Shown: one piece after another, positions 1 through 6,938 of the stretch | Numbering within the stretch: the stretch's first letter is position 1 | Layout of the letters: each line of letters begins with the position of its first letter | Origin: UBA8522 sp049287565 | Lineage (GTDB): Bacteria; Acidobacteriota; Aminicenantia; Aminicenantales; UBA8522 | Assembly (NCBI GenBank): GCA_049287565.1 | Contig: JBAQGA010000170.1 | Location: forward strand, 1-24,564 | DNA: 24,564 nt | Direction of reading: 5' to 3' | Made by a program: the position numbers and the translations under genes | The notes under the pieces: model-generated | Told to the model about the DNA's origin: nothing | Databases searched by the model: none | Seen by the model: only the letters and a program-made list of their open reading frames with translations

Positions 1-1
1 C

Positions 2-967
2 GGTATCACCGTGGCCAACGACCTTGTCATCCTCGGCCACGATGTGACCATCTTCGAGGCGCTCCATGAATGCGGCGGGGTGCTCATCTACGGCATCCCG
101 GAGTTCCGGCTGCCCAAGGCGATCGTCAACCGGGAAGTGGAATACGTGAAAAGCCTGGGAGTCAAAATCTTCAAGGATTTCGTCGTCGGCAAGACGAGGA
201 CGGTGGACAAGATCCTGGAGGAGTTCGACGCCGTCTTCGTCGGGTCGGGCGCCGGGCTTCCCTGGTTCATGGAGATCCCCGGCGAGAACCTCAACGGCGT
301 CTATTCGGCCAACGAGTACCTGACGCGGGTCAATCTCATGAAAGGATTCCGGTTTCCTGAATACGACACGCCCGTTAAAAGGCCGTCGCGGGTGGCCGTC
401 GTCGGCGGGGGGAACGTGGCTATGGATTCGGCCCGGACGGCCATCCGGCTGGGCGCCGATGAGGTCCACCTGGTTTACCGGCGGAGCCGGACGGAACTTC
501 CGGCCCGGATAGAGGAAGTGGAGAACGCCGAGGAGGAAGGCGTTATCTTCGACCTCCTAACGCTCCCCGTGTGCCTCAGCGGCGACGAGAACGGTTGGGT
601 CAAGGAGATGGAATGCCTGCGGATGGAGCTCGGGGAGCCGGATTCCTCGGGCCGGCGCAAGCCGATCGCTATCGAGGGGTCCAATTTTATCGTGTCCTTC
701 GACGCCGTCGTCATCGCCATCGGCAACAGCCCCAATCCGCTCATCCCCATGACCACACCGGGACTGGAGATCAGCCGCAAGGGCGGCATCGTCACCAACC
801 CGGAAACGGGACGGTCATCCAGACCCAGGATCTGGGCGGGCGGAGACATCGTCCGGGGCGCGGCCACTGTCATCAGCGCTATGGGCGACGGTCGTATCGC
901 CGCTGCTTCCATTCATAAGTATCTTATGGGAGAGGAAGAAGAGGTCAGCGGGGAGGAGCCGGCATGA
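2..967 (+). CDS. GltD/NfnB-type NAD(P)H flavoprotein oxidoreductase, 5' end missing
   Basis: The frame is open from the first bases of the window (Gly-Ile-Thr-Val-Ala-Asn-Asp), so the GTG at 11 is an internal valine and the gene starts upstream. The missing part should hold the N-terminal FAD GxGxxG motif and any FeS domain. The visible part has the family segment FEALHECGGVLIYGIPEFRL, a second Rossmann motif VAVVGGGNVAMD (about 388-425) for NAD(P)H followed by VYRRSRTELPA, and the C-terminal FAD motif WAGGDIVRGAATV. This is the fold of the glutamate synthase small subunit and of homotetrameric GltA (about 450-470 residues), also used by NfnB and sulfide dehydrogenase SudA, which pass electrons between NAD(P)H and ferredoxin. 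Its stop overlaps the next ATG by 4 bp (ATGA), so it is translationally coupled to a hydrogenase-like module. A role in ferredoxin:NADP chemistry is therefore as likely as glutamate synthesis. Family assignment is firm; substrate is not. Confidence 0.9.
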   Translation, partial: GITVANDLVILGHDVTIFEALHECGGVLIYGIPEFRLPKAIVNREVEYVKSLGVKIFKDFVVGKTRTVDKILEEFDAVFVGSGAGLPWFMEIPGENLNGVYSANEYLTRVNLMKGFRFPEYDTPVKRPSRVAVVGGGNVAMDSARTAIRLGADEVHLVYRRSRTELPARIEEVENAEEEGVIFDLLTLPVCLSGDENGWVKEMECLRMELGEPDSSGRRKPIAIEGSNFIVSFDAVVIAIGNSPNPLIPMTTPGLEISRKGGIVTNPETGRSSRPRIWAGGDIVRGAATVISAMGDGRIAAASIHKYLMGEEEEVSGEEPA

Positions 968-1308
968 CGCTCGCCGAGATCAGGGACATCCTCGAATGCG
1001 AGGTCCTGACGGATGACGACGACCTCTCCGTGGAGGTCCACCAGGTGGTGGCCTCGGACGGCATGAGCGAGATCCTGGCCTTCGCCAAGTCCAGCGAGCT
1101 GATGATCACCGGGCTCACCAACATCCAGTCCATTCGCACGGCCGATATTGCAGGGGTGAGCGCCGTCATCTACTGCCGGGGAAAGCGGCCCGACAAAAAA
1201 GTGGTCGAATTCGCCAAGCAAAAACGGATCCCGGTCATGGTCACGATGATGGTCATGTTTGATATCTGCGGGATTCTCTATAACAAGGGGCTCAAGGGCG
1301 TGTCCTGA
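964..1308 (+). CDS. DRTGG-domain protein (114 aa)
   Basis: This small soluble protein consists of one DRTGG-type domain, the fold found between the N-terminal and catalytic parts of some phosphotransacetylases and with CBS domains. Typical family stretches are the start MTLAEIRDILECEVLT, the centre LMITGLTNIQSIRTADIAG (about residues 47-65) and the end VTMMVMFDICGILYNKGL. The domain is thought to sense a ligand or mediate contacts; no catalytic residues are known. The ATG overlaps the upstream stop by 4 bp and its own TGA overlaps the next ATG by 1 bp (TGATG at 1306-1310), so all three are probably translated in a coupled way. Stand-alone DRTGG proteins beside RsbW-like ATPases and hydrogenase-like FeS proteins are a recurring arrangement in anaerobes, which supports a regulatory or assembly role. 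The function itself is unproven. Confidence 0.85.
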   Translation: MTLAEIRDILECEVLTDDDDLSVEVHQVVASDGMSEILAFAKSSELMITGLTNIQSIRTADIAGVSAVIYCRGKRPDKKVVEFAKQKRIPVMVTMMVMFDICGILYNKGLKGVS

Positions 1309-1745
1309 TGGCCGCTGAACTGCTGCGGGAGAGCTACGAAATCCAGGGCGGGAATTTTGATAAAGCAGGTGAGATCTCGAGCGAGATCAAGGTCATCCTC
1401 AGGGACCTGGACATTGACGCGGCTTTGGTCAGGCGGGTCGTCATCGTGGCTTTCGAAGCGGAGATGAACGTGGCCATGTATGCCAGGAGGGCGACGTTGA
1501 CCCTCATCCTGACGGATAAGGACATCAGCCTGGAGGTCAGGGACGAGGGGCCCGGGATCCCGGATATCGACCTGGCCCTGCAGGAAGGATATTCCACGGC
1601 TTCCGACGAGATGCGGGAGATGGGATTCGGCTTCGGGATGGGGCTGCCCAACATGAAGAAGAACTCCGACGACTTCTGTATCGAGTCGGAGGTGGGGAAG
1701 GGGACCCAGGTTTTCGCCAGGATCAGGTTAAACTCCCATGGTTGA
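1308..1745 (+). CDS. RsbW/RsbT-like ATP-binding protein (anti-sigma / histidine-kinase-type ATPase fold)
   Basis: This 145-residue protein is a single GHKL ATPase domain. The N box is FEAEMNVAMYA (about residues 48-58), with Glu and Asn for Mg-ATP. The G1 box is VRDEGPGIPD (about 77-86) and the G2 box is GFGFGMGLPNMK (about 106-117). There is no dimerisation/phosphoacceptor region and no sensor domain, so it resembles RsbW/SpoIIAB anti-sigma kinases or RsbT rather than a complete histidine kinase. ATG 1308 overlaps the preceding TGA by one base, and its end overlaps the next gene by 8 bp. The neighbours suggest it responds to redox or electron flow through the hydrogenase-like protein; the target (an anti-anti-sigma factor or the FeS protein itself) cannot be read from the window. 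Confidence 0.88.
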   Translation: MAAELLRESYEIQGGNFDKAGEISSEIKVILRDLDIDAALVRRVVIVAFEAEMNVAMYARRATLTLILTDKDISLEVRDEGPGIPDIDLALQEGYSTASDEMREMGFGFGMGLPNMKKNSDDFCIESEVGKGTQVFARIRLNSHG

Positions 1746-3054
1746 GCTGAAGCACGGATTCAAGATCGACGCCGCCAAGTGCGACGGCCGGATGCACTGC
1801 ATGCGGGCCTGTCCGACCCACGCCATCCGGGTGAAGAACGGCAAGGCCCGCCTCATCCCGGAACTCTGCATCGATTGCGGGTCCTGTCTCCAAGCCTGTC
1901 CCTCCAAGGCCATCTCGGCGACGACGATCTCGCTGGCCGAGCTGGACCGCTTCAAATTCAAGGTCGCGGTGGCCTCGCCGGCGCTCTTCACCCAGTTCGG
2001 GCTGAACGAAACGCCGGCCCAGGTCGGGCGGGCGCTTCTCGACCTTGGTTTCGACGCGGTCTGGGAGTATGCCGTCGATATAGAGCTCGTCAACCTGGCT
2101 ATCACCGCCTGCGTCAAGAAATGGCCGGGACCGTTCCCCCTGATATCCGACTCCTGCCCGGTCGTCGTCCGCCTCGTCCAGGTCGCCTATCCCAGCATGG
2201 TCGACCAGCTTATCCCTATTGAAGTCCCGCGGGAGATCGCCGGCCGGGAAGTGAAACGCAAGTATTCCCGGGAGCTGGGGCTGAAGCCGGAGGAGATCGC
2301 CGCTATCTACATCACCCCTTGTCAGGCCAAGAGCATCTCTATCCTGCAGCCGGCCGAAGAAGGCAAGAGCTATCTGGACGGTGCCATCGGCATCTCGGAG
2401 ATCTACAACGATATCCTCTACCGGTTGCGCAAGGACAGCTCCAAATCCAAGGAGGAAACTCAGCGTCATGTCCTGGACTCGGGAGAACTCTTCCACTGGG
2501 GAAATCCCGAGGGGGAATTCCCCAATCTCTCCCGGGAGCACTACCTCCCCCTCTCCGGCCTGACCGATGTCATCAAGATTTTTGACGACATCGAAAAGGG
2601 TAAGCTGACTAATATCGAGTTCCTGGAATGCCACGCCTGCGTCGGAGGATGCGTCGGGGGAAACCTGACCGTTGAGAATCTCTATGTGGCGCGGAGCAAA
2701 GACCTCCATCTGAAAGCCAACATGCCCAAGCCGACTCCCGAATTCGAAAGGGAGGTAGCCAGGCGGTACGCCGGCGAGGATTTCGCGATGCGGAGCTCCA
2801 TCAAACCCCGGAGCTTCGCCCGGGATGTCGCCGACCTGCGCGAGCGGGTGATGCGGAGAAAAAAGGCAGAGGAGATCCAGAAGGCCCTTCCCTTGCTCAA
2901 CTGCGGGCTCTGCGGAGCTCCATCGTGCAAGGATCATGCCGAGGATGTGGCCTCCGGCAGGGCGGAGATCAGCGACTGCGTATTCCTCTCCAAGAGCCGC
3001 ATCGACCAGCTCCGCCGGGTCTATAAAAAAGGCCCCCGTTCCCCAAAACGCTAG
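1738..3054 (+). CDS. Ferredoxin / [FeFe]-hydrogenase-like protein with C-terminal FeS domain (putative redox sensor)
   Basis: A 438-residue cytoplasmic FeS protein. Residues 10-60 form a two-cluster ferredoxin domain. The second motif is complete (C44, C47, C50, C54-Pro); the first has C15, C21 and C25-Pro but Arg18 where the second Cys is expected. Residues about 75-320 match the large-subunit C-terminal domain of [FeFe] hydrogenases. The four Cys positions that hold the H-cluster cubane appear kept: C140 (SDSCP), C195 (TPCQAK), C301 and C305 (ECHACVGGCVGGN). In catalytic enzymes the first loop is TSCCP; here the proton-transfer Cys is Ser139. A C-terminal 4Fe-4S domain follows (C389, C392, C397, C414). 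This domain order and the altered loop fit the non-catalytic or sensory hydrogenase-like proteins (groups C/D) better than a hydrogen-evolving HydA. It overlaps the RsbW-like gene by 8 bp and closes the operon. Confidence 0.85.
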   Translation: MVELKHGFKIDAAKCDGRMHCMRACPTHAIRVKNGKARLIPELCIDCGSCLQACPSKAISATTISLAELDRFKFKVAVASPALFTQFGLNETPAQVGRALLDLGFDAVWEYAVDIELVNLAITACVKKWPGPFPLISDSCPVVVRLVQVAYPSMVDQLIPIEVPREIAGREVKRKYSRELGLKPEEIAAIYITPCQAKSISILQPAEEGKSYLDGAIGISEIYNDILYRLRKDSSKSKEETQRHVLDSGELFHWGNPEGEFPNLSREHYLPLSGLTDVIKIFDDIEKGKLTNIEFLECHACVGGCVGGNLTVENLYVARSKDLHLKANMPKPTPEFEREVARRYAGEDFAMRSSIKPRSFARDVADLRERVMRRKKAEEIQKALPLLNCGLCGAPSCKDHAEDVASGRAEISDCVFLSKSRIDQLRRVYKKGPRSPKR

Positions 3055-3177
3055 TCTTTCCCTCACCTTTCTCGATCCGAACTTGTTAAGCAAAATATAT
3101 GTCAGTGTAGTTTTCTTGGCGGGGTCTAACCTTCAGGGTAAGACAGTTGAGAAAGGCGCGAAAGGATCTTAAAGTGT

Positions 3178-3206
3178 TTGACATTGTCTAACGGGGCACC
3201 TATATT
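3178..3206 (+). promoter_or_regulatory. Sigma-70-type promoter for the exported-protein gene at 3269
   Basis: A perfect -35 TTGACA (3178-3183) is followed, after exactly 17 bp, by the -10 TATATT (3201-3206). Transcription would begin near 3213, leaving a leader of about 56 nt before the ATG at 3269. This is one of the best promoter matches in the window and separates the downstream genes from the redox operon ending at 3054. Confidence 0.7.
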
Positions 3207-3220
3207 TTCTCCCAATGGCT

Positions 3221-3241
3221 GTTTTTTTCTAACAAAAAAAC
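3221..3241 (+). repeat. Perfect 8-bp A/T inverted repeat in the leader
   Basis: GTTTTTTT (3221-3228) and AAAAAAAC (3234-3241) are exact reverse complements separated by CTAAC. The repeat lies between the predicted start of transcription (about 3213) and the ribosome-binding site GAGGAG (3252-3257). The RNA hairpin would be weak (seven A-U pairs and one G-C). It could be an early terminator or attenuator element, an operator, or chance in an A/T-rich leader. Confidence 0.45.
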
Positions 3242-3268
3242 GTAGTCAGACGAGGAGCCATAAATAAA

Positions 3269-4072
3269 ATGAACAGGTTGTCCCTTAAAAACATCTTTCG
3301 TGAGTGCCGTTTAGGGCGGATTTCTTGGATCGCTTTGTTCGTCCTCAGCCTTTCCCTGGGCGGTGCTTTTCCCCAGGAGTTACAGACTCTGTCCGATGAT
3401 CAGGTCAAGGAGCGACTGAGTTTCATCGAGACTGCTCTCACCTCCGCCCAACCCCGGGCCAAAACCTGGTGGTATGGGTGGATTGCCGGATACTCGGCGG
3501 GAGCCGTAGTCATGGGAAGCCTCGCCGCTGTCCACTGGAAAGAAGTGAAGCCCGATCCGCAGACTGGACAGCAGGTCCCCGATCGAGGCTTTGCGGAGGA
3601 CATGCTGGTCGGGAGTGCGACATTCGCCCTGGGGGTGGGAGGCCTCCTCATCGATCCTTTTGTCCCTGCCTATGGCCCGAACAAAATCCGTGTCATGCCT
3701 GAGAGTACACCGGAGGAGTGCCGGCTCAAACTCCAGAAGGCCGAGGAGCTTCTCCGCGAGTGTGCGAGAAGGGAGAGGGACGGGCGCGGCTGGCTGACGC
3801 ATCTTCTCAACCTTGGGGCCAACGCGGCCGCCGGGTTGGTGACGGTTCTGGCCTTTGACCGGCCCTGGTCCGACGGCCTTCTCACTTTTGCCACCGGCGA
3901 GGCCGTCTCGCTCTTGAACATTTATACTCAGCCCCGCCGGGCCGTCCGTGACCTCGAAAACTACGAAATCAAATACCAGGGAAAACAAGGGGCCTATCTC
4001 AGGATAACGGGAGAGAGCCGTTTTTATTGCCACCTGAATCCCGGCGGGCTCAGCTTGGGGATGCGGTTCTAG
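3269..4072 (+). CDS. Exported or membrane protein of unknown function (267 aa)
   Basis: I do not recognise a characterised family. The start is ATG 3269, 11 nt after GAGGAG (3252-3257). Residues about 18-36 are a hydrophobic signal segment (WIALFVLSLSLGGAFPQ), suggesting export. The mature part begins with a helical stretch, then has three hydrophobic glycine/alanine-rich segments at about 69-88 (YGWIAGYSAGAVVMGSLAAV), 112-129 (VGSATFALGVGGLLIDPF) and 178-197 (NLGANAAAGLVTVLAFDRPW). Between the last two lies a charged helix (about 145-170). It ends in GGLSLGMRF, with a C-terminal phenylalanine of the kind seen on outer-membrane beta-barrel proteins, although the rest looks helical. A small envelope-associated protein is the cautious call. 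It has its own strong promoter and is followed 19 bp later by an MFS transporter, so the two are probably cotranscribed. Confidence 0.75.
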   Translation: MNRLSLKNIFRECRLGRISWIALFVLSLSLGGAFPQELQTLSDDQVKERLSFIETALTSAQPRAKTWWYGWIAGYSAGAVVMGSLAAVHWKEVKPDPQTGQQVPDRGFAEDMLVGSATFALGVGGLLIDPFVPAYGPNKIRVMPESTPEECRLKLQKAEELLRECARRERDGRGWLTHLLNLGANAAAGLVTVLAFDRPWSDGLLTFATGEAVSLLNIYTQPRRAVRDLENYEIKYQGKQGAYLRITGESRFYCHLNPGGLSLGMRF

Positions 4073-4091
4073 CCGGGGCGAGGAGAGTCGA

Positions 4092-5321
4092 TTGAACGAA
4101 GAACGAAAATACAGAGTATACGGCTACCGCTGGATTGTCCTCCTCGCTTTTATGGCCATCGCGATCATGACCCAGGTTCTCTGGATCACGTTCGCCCCGA
4201 TCACGGGCGCGGCGGCGCGCTTCTACCAGACCTCCGACCTGATGATCGGACTTCTCTCCATGAGCTTCATGATCGTGTTCGTCCTGATTTTCTTGCCGTC
4301 GGCCTACGCCATCGACACCTGGGGATTCCGAAGGGCGGTCGGTATCGGAGCGGTGTTGACCGCGGTCTTCGGCCTGACCCGCGGATTATTCGCTTCGAAC
4401 TTCACGATCGTTCTTCTTTCACAGGTCGGGATCGCCGTCGGTCAGCCGTTCGTCATCGGCGCGATCACCAAGATCGCCGCCCGCTGGTTTCCGGCCGAAG
4501 AGCGGGCGACCGCCTCCGCTATCGGCACGCTGGCGCTCTATCTGGGGCCCCTGCTGGCGATGTTCCTCACTCCTTTTCTCGTCCTCCACATCGGCATGTC
4601 AAGGATGCTACTGGTCTATGGCATCGCCGCGGTTGCCGCGGCCGCTCTCTTCCTTCTCGTCGCCCGCGAGCATCCGCCCACACCGGCCGGCGAGGAAGAA
4701 CGCGTCAGGATGCTGGAAGGTCTCAAGTCCATGCTCCGCCAGCGCGACTTCATCTTTCTTTTATTGATGTTCTTTATCGGGCTGGGGATGTTCAACAGCG
4801 TTTCGACCTGGATCGAAAACATCATCCGTCCGCGCGGCTTCAGCATCTCCCAGGCGGGAGTCCTGGGGGGATTGATGCTGGCCGGCGGGATTATCGGTGC
4901 CGTTGTCATCTCTCTTTTTTCCGATCGATCCCGGCGCCGGAAGCCATTCATCCTCCTGGCGCTCATCGGGCTCATGCCCGGTCTTATCGGCCTCACCCTT
5001 TCGACGAGCTACGGGCTGCTGCTCGCTTCCGGTTTCACCTTCGGGTTCTTCCTGCTGAGCGCCGGGCCGATCGGCTTCCAGTATGCTGCCGAAATCACCC
5101 ACCCGGCTCCGGAGGCGACATCCAATACCCTGCTTCTGGTCATGGGCCAGATCTCCGGGATTGTCTTCATCTTCGGGATGGACGCGCTCAAAGCGCCGGA
5201 GTCGGGGGCGATGACGACTTCGCTCCTCATCCTGGCGGTGCTCACCGCCATCGCCGCGATTCTGGCGGGTCTTATCGGCGAATCGCCGCTGTATGAGAAG
5301 GGGCGGGGGAGTGGAGCTTAG
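4092..5321 (+). CDS. MFS transporter, FLVCR-like
   Basis: A 409-residue polytopic protein with about 12 hydrophobic segments in two halves and a charged central loop (about residues 190-220, HPPTPAGEEERVRMLEGLKS). The first cytoplasmic loop carries an MFS motif-A variant, DTWGFRRAVG (about 75-84); the equivalent loop of the second half has SDRSRRRKP. The N-terminal YGYRWIVLLAF followed by QVLWITFAPITGAAARFY resembles the FLVCR/MmgL branch of MFS carriers, which in animals move heme or choline. That resemblance does not fix the bacterial substrate. The start is TTG 4092, supported by AGGAGAG at 4081-4087; no better start lies nearby. It is 19 bp downstream of the exported-protein gene and likely shares its promoter. 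Confidence 0.85.
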   Translation: MNEERKYRVYGYRWIVLLAFMAIAIMTQVLWITFAPITGAAARFYQTSDLMIGLLSMSFMIVFVLIFLPSAYAIDTWGFRRAVGIGAVLTAVFGLTRGLFASNFTIVLLSQVGIAVGQPFVIGAITKIAARWFPAEERATASAIGTLALYLGPLLAMFLTPFLVLHIGMSRMLLVYGIAAVAAAALFLLVAREHPPTPAGEEERVRMLEGLKSMLRQRDFIFLLLMFFIGLGMFNSVSTWIENIIRPRGFSISQAGVLGGLMLAGGIIGAVVISLFSDRSRRRKPFILLALIGLMPGLIGLTLSTSYGLLLASGFTFGFFLLSAGPIGFQYAAEITHPAPEATSNTLLLVMGQISGIVFIFGMDALKAPESGAMTTSLLILAVLTAIAAILAGLIGESPLYEKGRGSGA

Positions 5322-5330
5322 GGAGCGATT

Positions 5331-5364
5331 TTCGCGTTTTGCGAAGGATAGGGAAAGTATCCTT
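5331..5364 (+). terminator. Two adjoining hairpins after the MFS gene
   Basis: Immediately after the stop codon lie TTCGC/GCGAA around a GTTTT loop (5331-5345) and, overlapping by two bases, AAGGATA/TATCCTT around GGGAAAG (5344-5364). Both arms are perfect. There is no clean U-tract, so intrinsic termination is uncertain; the hairpins could instead protect the 3' end of the transcript or mark a Rho-dependent end. Confidence 0.4.
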
Positions 5365-5554
5365 GAGGGGTTGTCTGGTCAATCCCATGACGAATCTCCC
5401 ATTTGAGCAGAACAAAAGGCCGGCAACACACAATTCGCCCAGCCGGCTTAGGGAGATTATTTTCCCCCGGCTTCCTGGATTGTAAAGGACGAGATGAATG
5501 ATCTGAATTCTCTGGGGCGACAGCAGAAAAAATATAATCTTCCAAATGGGAGTC

Positions 5555-5563
5555 TGGTATAAT
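5555..5563 (+). promoter_or_regulatory. Extended -10 promoter of tRNA-Leu
   Basis: TGGTATAAT gives a consensus TATAAT (5558-5563) with the TG of an extended -10 element. No convincing -35 lies 16-18 bp upstream. Transcription would start around 5570, only a few bases before the mature tRNA 5' end at 5575, so the 5' leader is very short. Confidence 0.65.
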
Positions 5564-5574
5564 GTCCTTAGCCC

Positions 5575-5660
5575 GCCGGGGTGGCGGAACGGGTAGACGC
5601 AAGGGACTTAAAATCCCTCGGTTGGCAACAACCGTGCCGGTTCGAGTCCGGCCCTCGGCA
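5575..5660 (+). tRNA. tRNA-Leu (anticodon UAA)
   Basis: An 86-nt class II tRNA. The acceptor arm GCCGGGG pairs with CCTCGGC (one G-U pair) and ends in discriminator A at 5660. The D arm is GCG/CGC with the GG-containing loop GAACGGGTAGA. The anticodon stem AGGGA/TCCCT encloses the loop CTTAAAA, giving anticodon UAA (5' to 3'), which reads Leu codon UUA and by wobble UUG. The long variable arm CGGTTG-GCAA-CAACCG is diagnostic of Leu/Ser/bacterial Tyr. The T arm is GCCGG-TTCGAGT-CCGGC. The 3' CCA is not encoded (CCC follows), so it must be added by a nucleotidyltransferase. Confidence 0.97.
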
Positions 5661-5738
5661 CCCCCATCATCCCTAATCTCTCCGAAAACAACAGGACGAA
5701 ACAAAATCGCGAAATTTCAAGCCCACCAGAGCGCTGAG

Positions 5739-6863
5739 CTACAAGGAGAACCTGAGGACATAGTTATTGGCATCGGCCAGGATCCCCGCCGAGTTTCTGC
5801 CGACCGTCAAGGGAAGAATAAAGTCGGGGCGGCCCGTCCCGAAATCCAGTTTGTCCGCAGGCAACCTGGACAGGTTTGTCACCAGGCATCCGGAGCTTGG
5901 GTCGAAAGGCTTGAACTTGTCCAATCGGCCTTCGGCCAGGATTTTTTCTAACCCGGTCAAACAATCGATATAGGTCTCCTTTGATACCGTTGGCATGGAC
6001 CTTCTGATCTCGACGGCGATATCCCTGACCGGAGACCGCTCGAGATGGGCTTTGTCGAGCTGGAGCGTATGCAACATGATGCTGTTGCCAAAAAATCTTT
6101 GTCCGTACTCGCCGACCCGCCGGCGGACGTCAATGGGTACGGTAAGACCGACCTTTCCCCCCCAGGCTTCGCTGTGCCTTCCGACCAGTTTTTTTATGGC
6201 CAGGGCCGATAACACATCGTTTGTAGAGATCCGGAGGCCTCCGGAGGAAGCCGCTTCCCGGATGACGGATTGGATGTCTTTCCGAGGCATCGTCTCGCTT
6301 TCCACCGCCGATGTGCCGCCTGGATAGGGCGGCTCCAGGCGCACTCCCCGGAAGGAGAATTCTTTGAGAATCGTCCGGCGGTGATGAGGCTTGAAAAGCG
6401 ATTTCATCAAAGACGACTTGAGCGGGACCAGGGTTGGCCGGGATAACGCAGCCAGCACCGTCAGAAAGTAAAAATAGCTGTACCCGTCCCCCGCCAGGTG
6501 ATTCATTTTCGGTACCAGGACCAGGCCGTTCTTAAAATGGATCACTTTCATGAAGAACAATTTTTTGAGCTCCGGCAAGCGAAAGCGGGAATATGTTTCA
6601 AAGCCGTTTTTGTCTATTCCTGGGATGTCGATTTCCTGGTCGACGGCTTCTTCAACAAAATAATCCTCTTCCCGGTAGCCATCAAAAAAGATTGTGCCAT
6701 CCCCATACTCCCCGTAGAGCGGCCAGAAGGAAGAGGACAGCCCTCGCAGGACCCGTCGCATCTTATCCGTCTTGAAGACGTCTCTGTAGTAAAAAAGAAA
6801 CTCTATCGGATAGCTCCCGTTGGAAAACAGGGCATCCACCTGTGAGATATCGAGTTTTTTCAT
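5739..6863 (-). CDS. BAHD-like HXXXD acyltransferase
   Basis: A 374-residue soluble enzyme that probably transfers an acyl group from a CoA thioester to an alcohol or amine. The start is ATG 6863, because AAGGGA lies 5 nt upstream; the ATG 24 bases earlier has no such site. Family marks occur in the right order: the catalytic HXXXDG (H122-LAG-D126-G127), preceded by VLVPKMN; STNDVLSALA at 213-222, like the STFEALSA segment of plant BAHD enzymes; PIDVRRRV at 243-250; FFGNSI at 257-262; and LDFGTGRPDF at 339-348, equivalent to the structural DFGWG motif with Trp replaced by Thr. Plant and fungal members are about 430-460 residues, so this is a compact form. It has no signal peptide. It is alone on its strand between tRNA-Leu and a divergent VWA gene; the substrate is unknown. 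A wax-ester-synthase or condensation-domain relative is less likely given the DFGTG motif. Confidence 0.8.
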   Translation of the reverse strand: MKKLDISQVDALFSNGSYPIEFLFYYRDVFKTDKMRRVLRGLSSSFWPLYGEYGDGTIFFDGYREEDYFVEEAVDQEIDIPGIDKNGFETYSRFRLPELKKLFFMKVIHFKNGLVLVPKMNHLAGDGYSYFYFLTVLAALSRPTLVPLKSSLMKSLFKPHHRRTILKEFSFRGVRLEPPYPGGTSAVESETMPRKDIQSVIREAASSGGLRISTNDVLSALAIKKLVGRHSEAWGGKVGLTVPIDVRRRVGEYGQRFFGNSIMLHTLQLDKAHLERSPVRDIAVEIRRSMPTVSKETYIDCLTGLEKILAEGRLDKFKPFDPSSGCLVTNLSRLPADKLDFGTGRPDFILPLTVGRNSAGILADANNYVLRFSL

Positions 6864-6914
6864 CGTTATCCCTTCCCAATTTAGCACGACAGCTTGTCAA
6901 AGGAAAGCCTCGGG

Positions 6915-6920
6915 TATAAG
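6915..6920 (+). promoter_or_regulatory. Possible -10 box upstream of the VWA gene
   Basis: TATAAG at 6915-6920 lies 18 bp before the ATG and just ahead of the AGAGGAGA ribosome-binding site (6925-6932). A TTGTCA at 6894-6899 is the nearest -35 but leaves only a 15-bp spacer. Weak to moderate support. Confidence 0.35.
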
Positions 6921-6938
6921 CTCTAGAGGAGACCGAAG

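Noticed and set aside
1723..3093. 456-residue open frame on the - strand opposite the hydrogenase-like gene
   Set aside because: It is the antisense shadow of a strongly recognised FeS protein; the translation has no family motifs and its length follows from GC-rich codon bias.
5318..5951. Frames of about 128-129 residues on both strands around the tRNA
   Set aside because: They read through a well-formed tRNA-Leu and, on the + strand, into the 3' part of the BAHD gene; no ribosome-binding sites or motifs.
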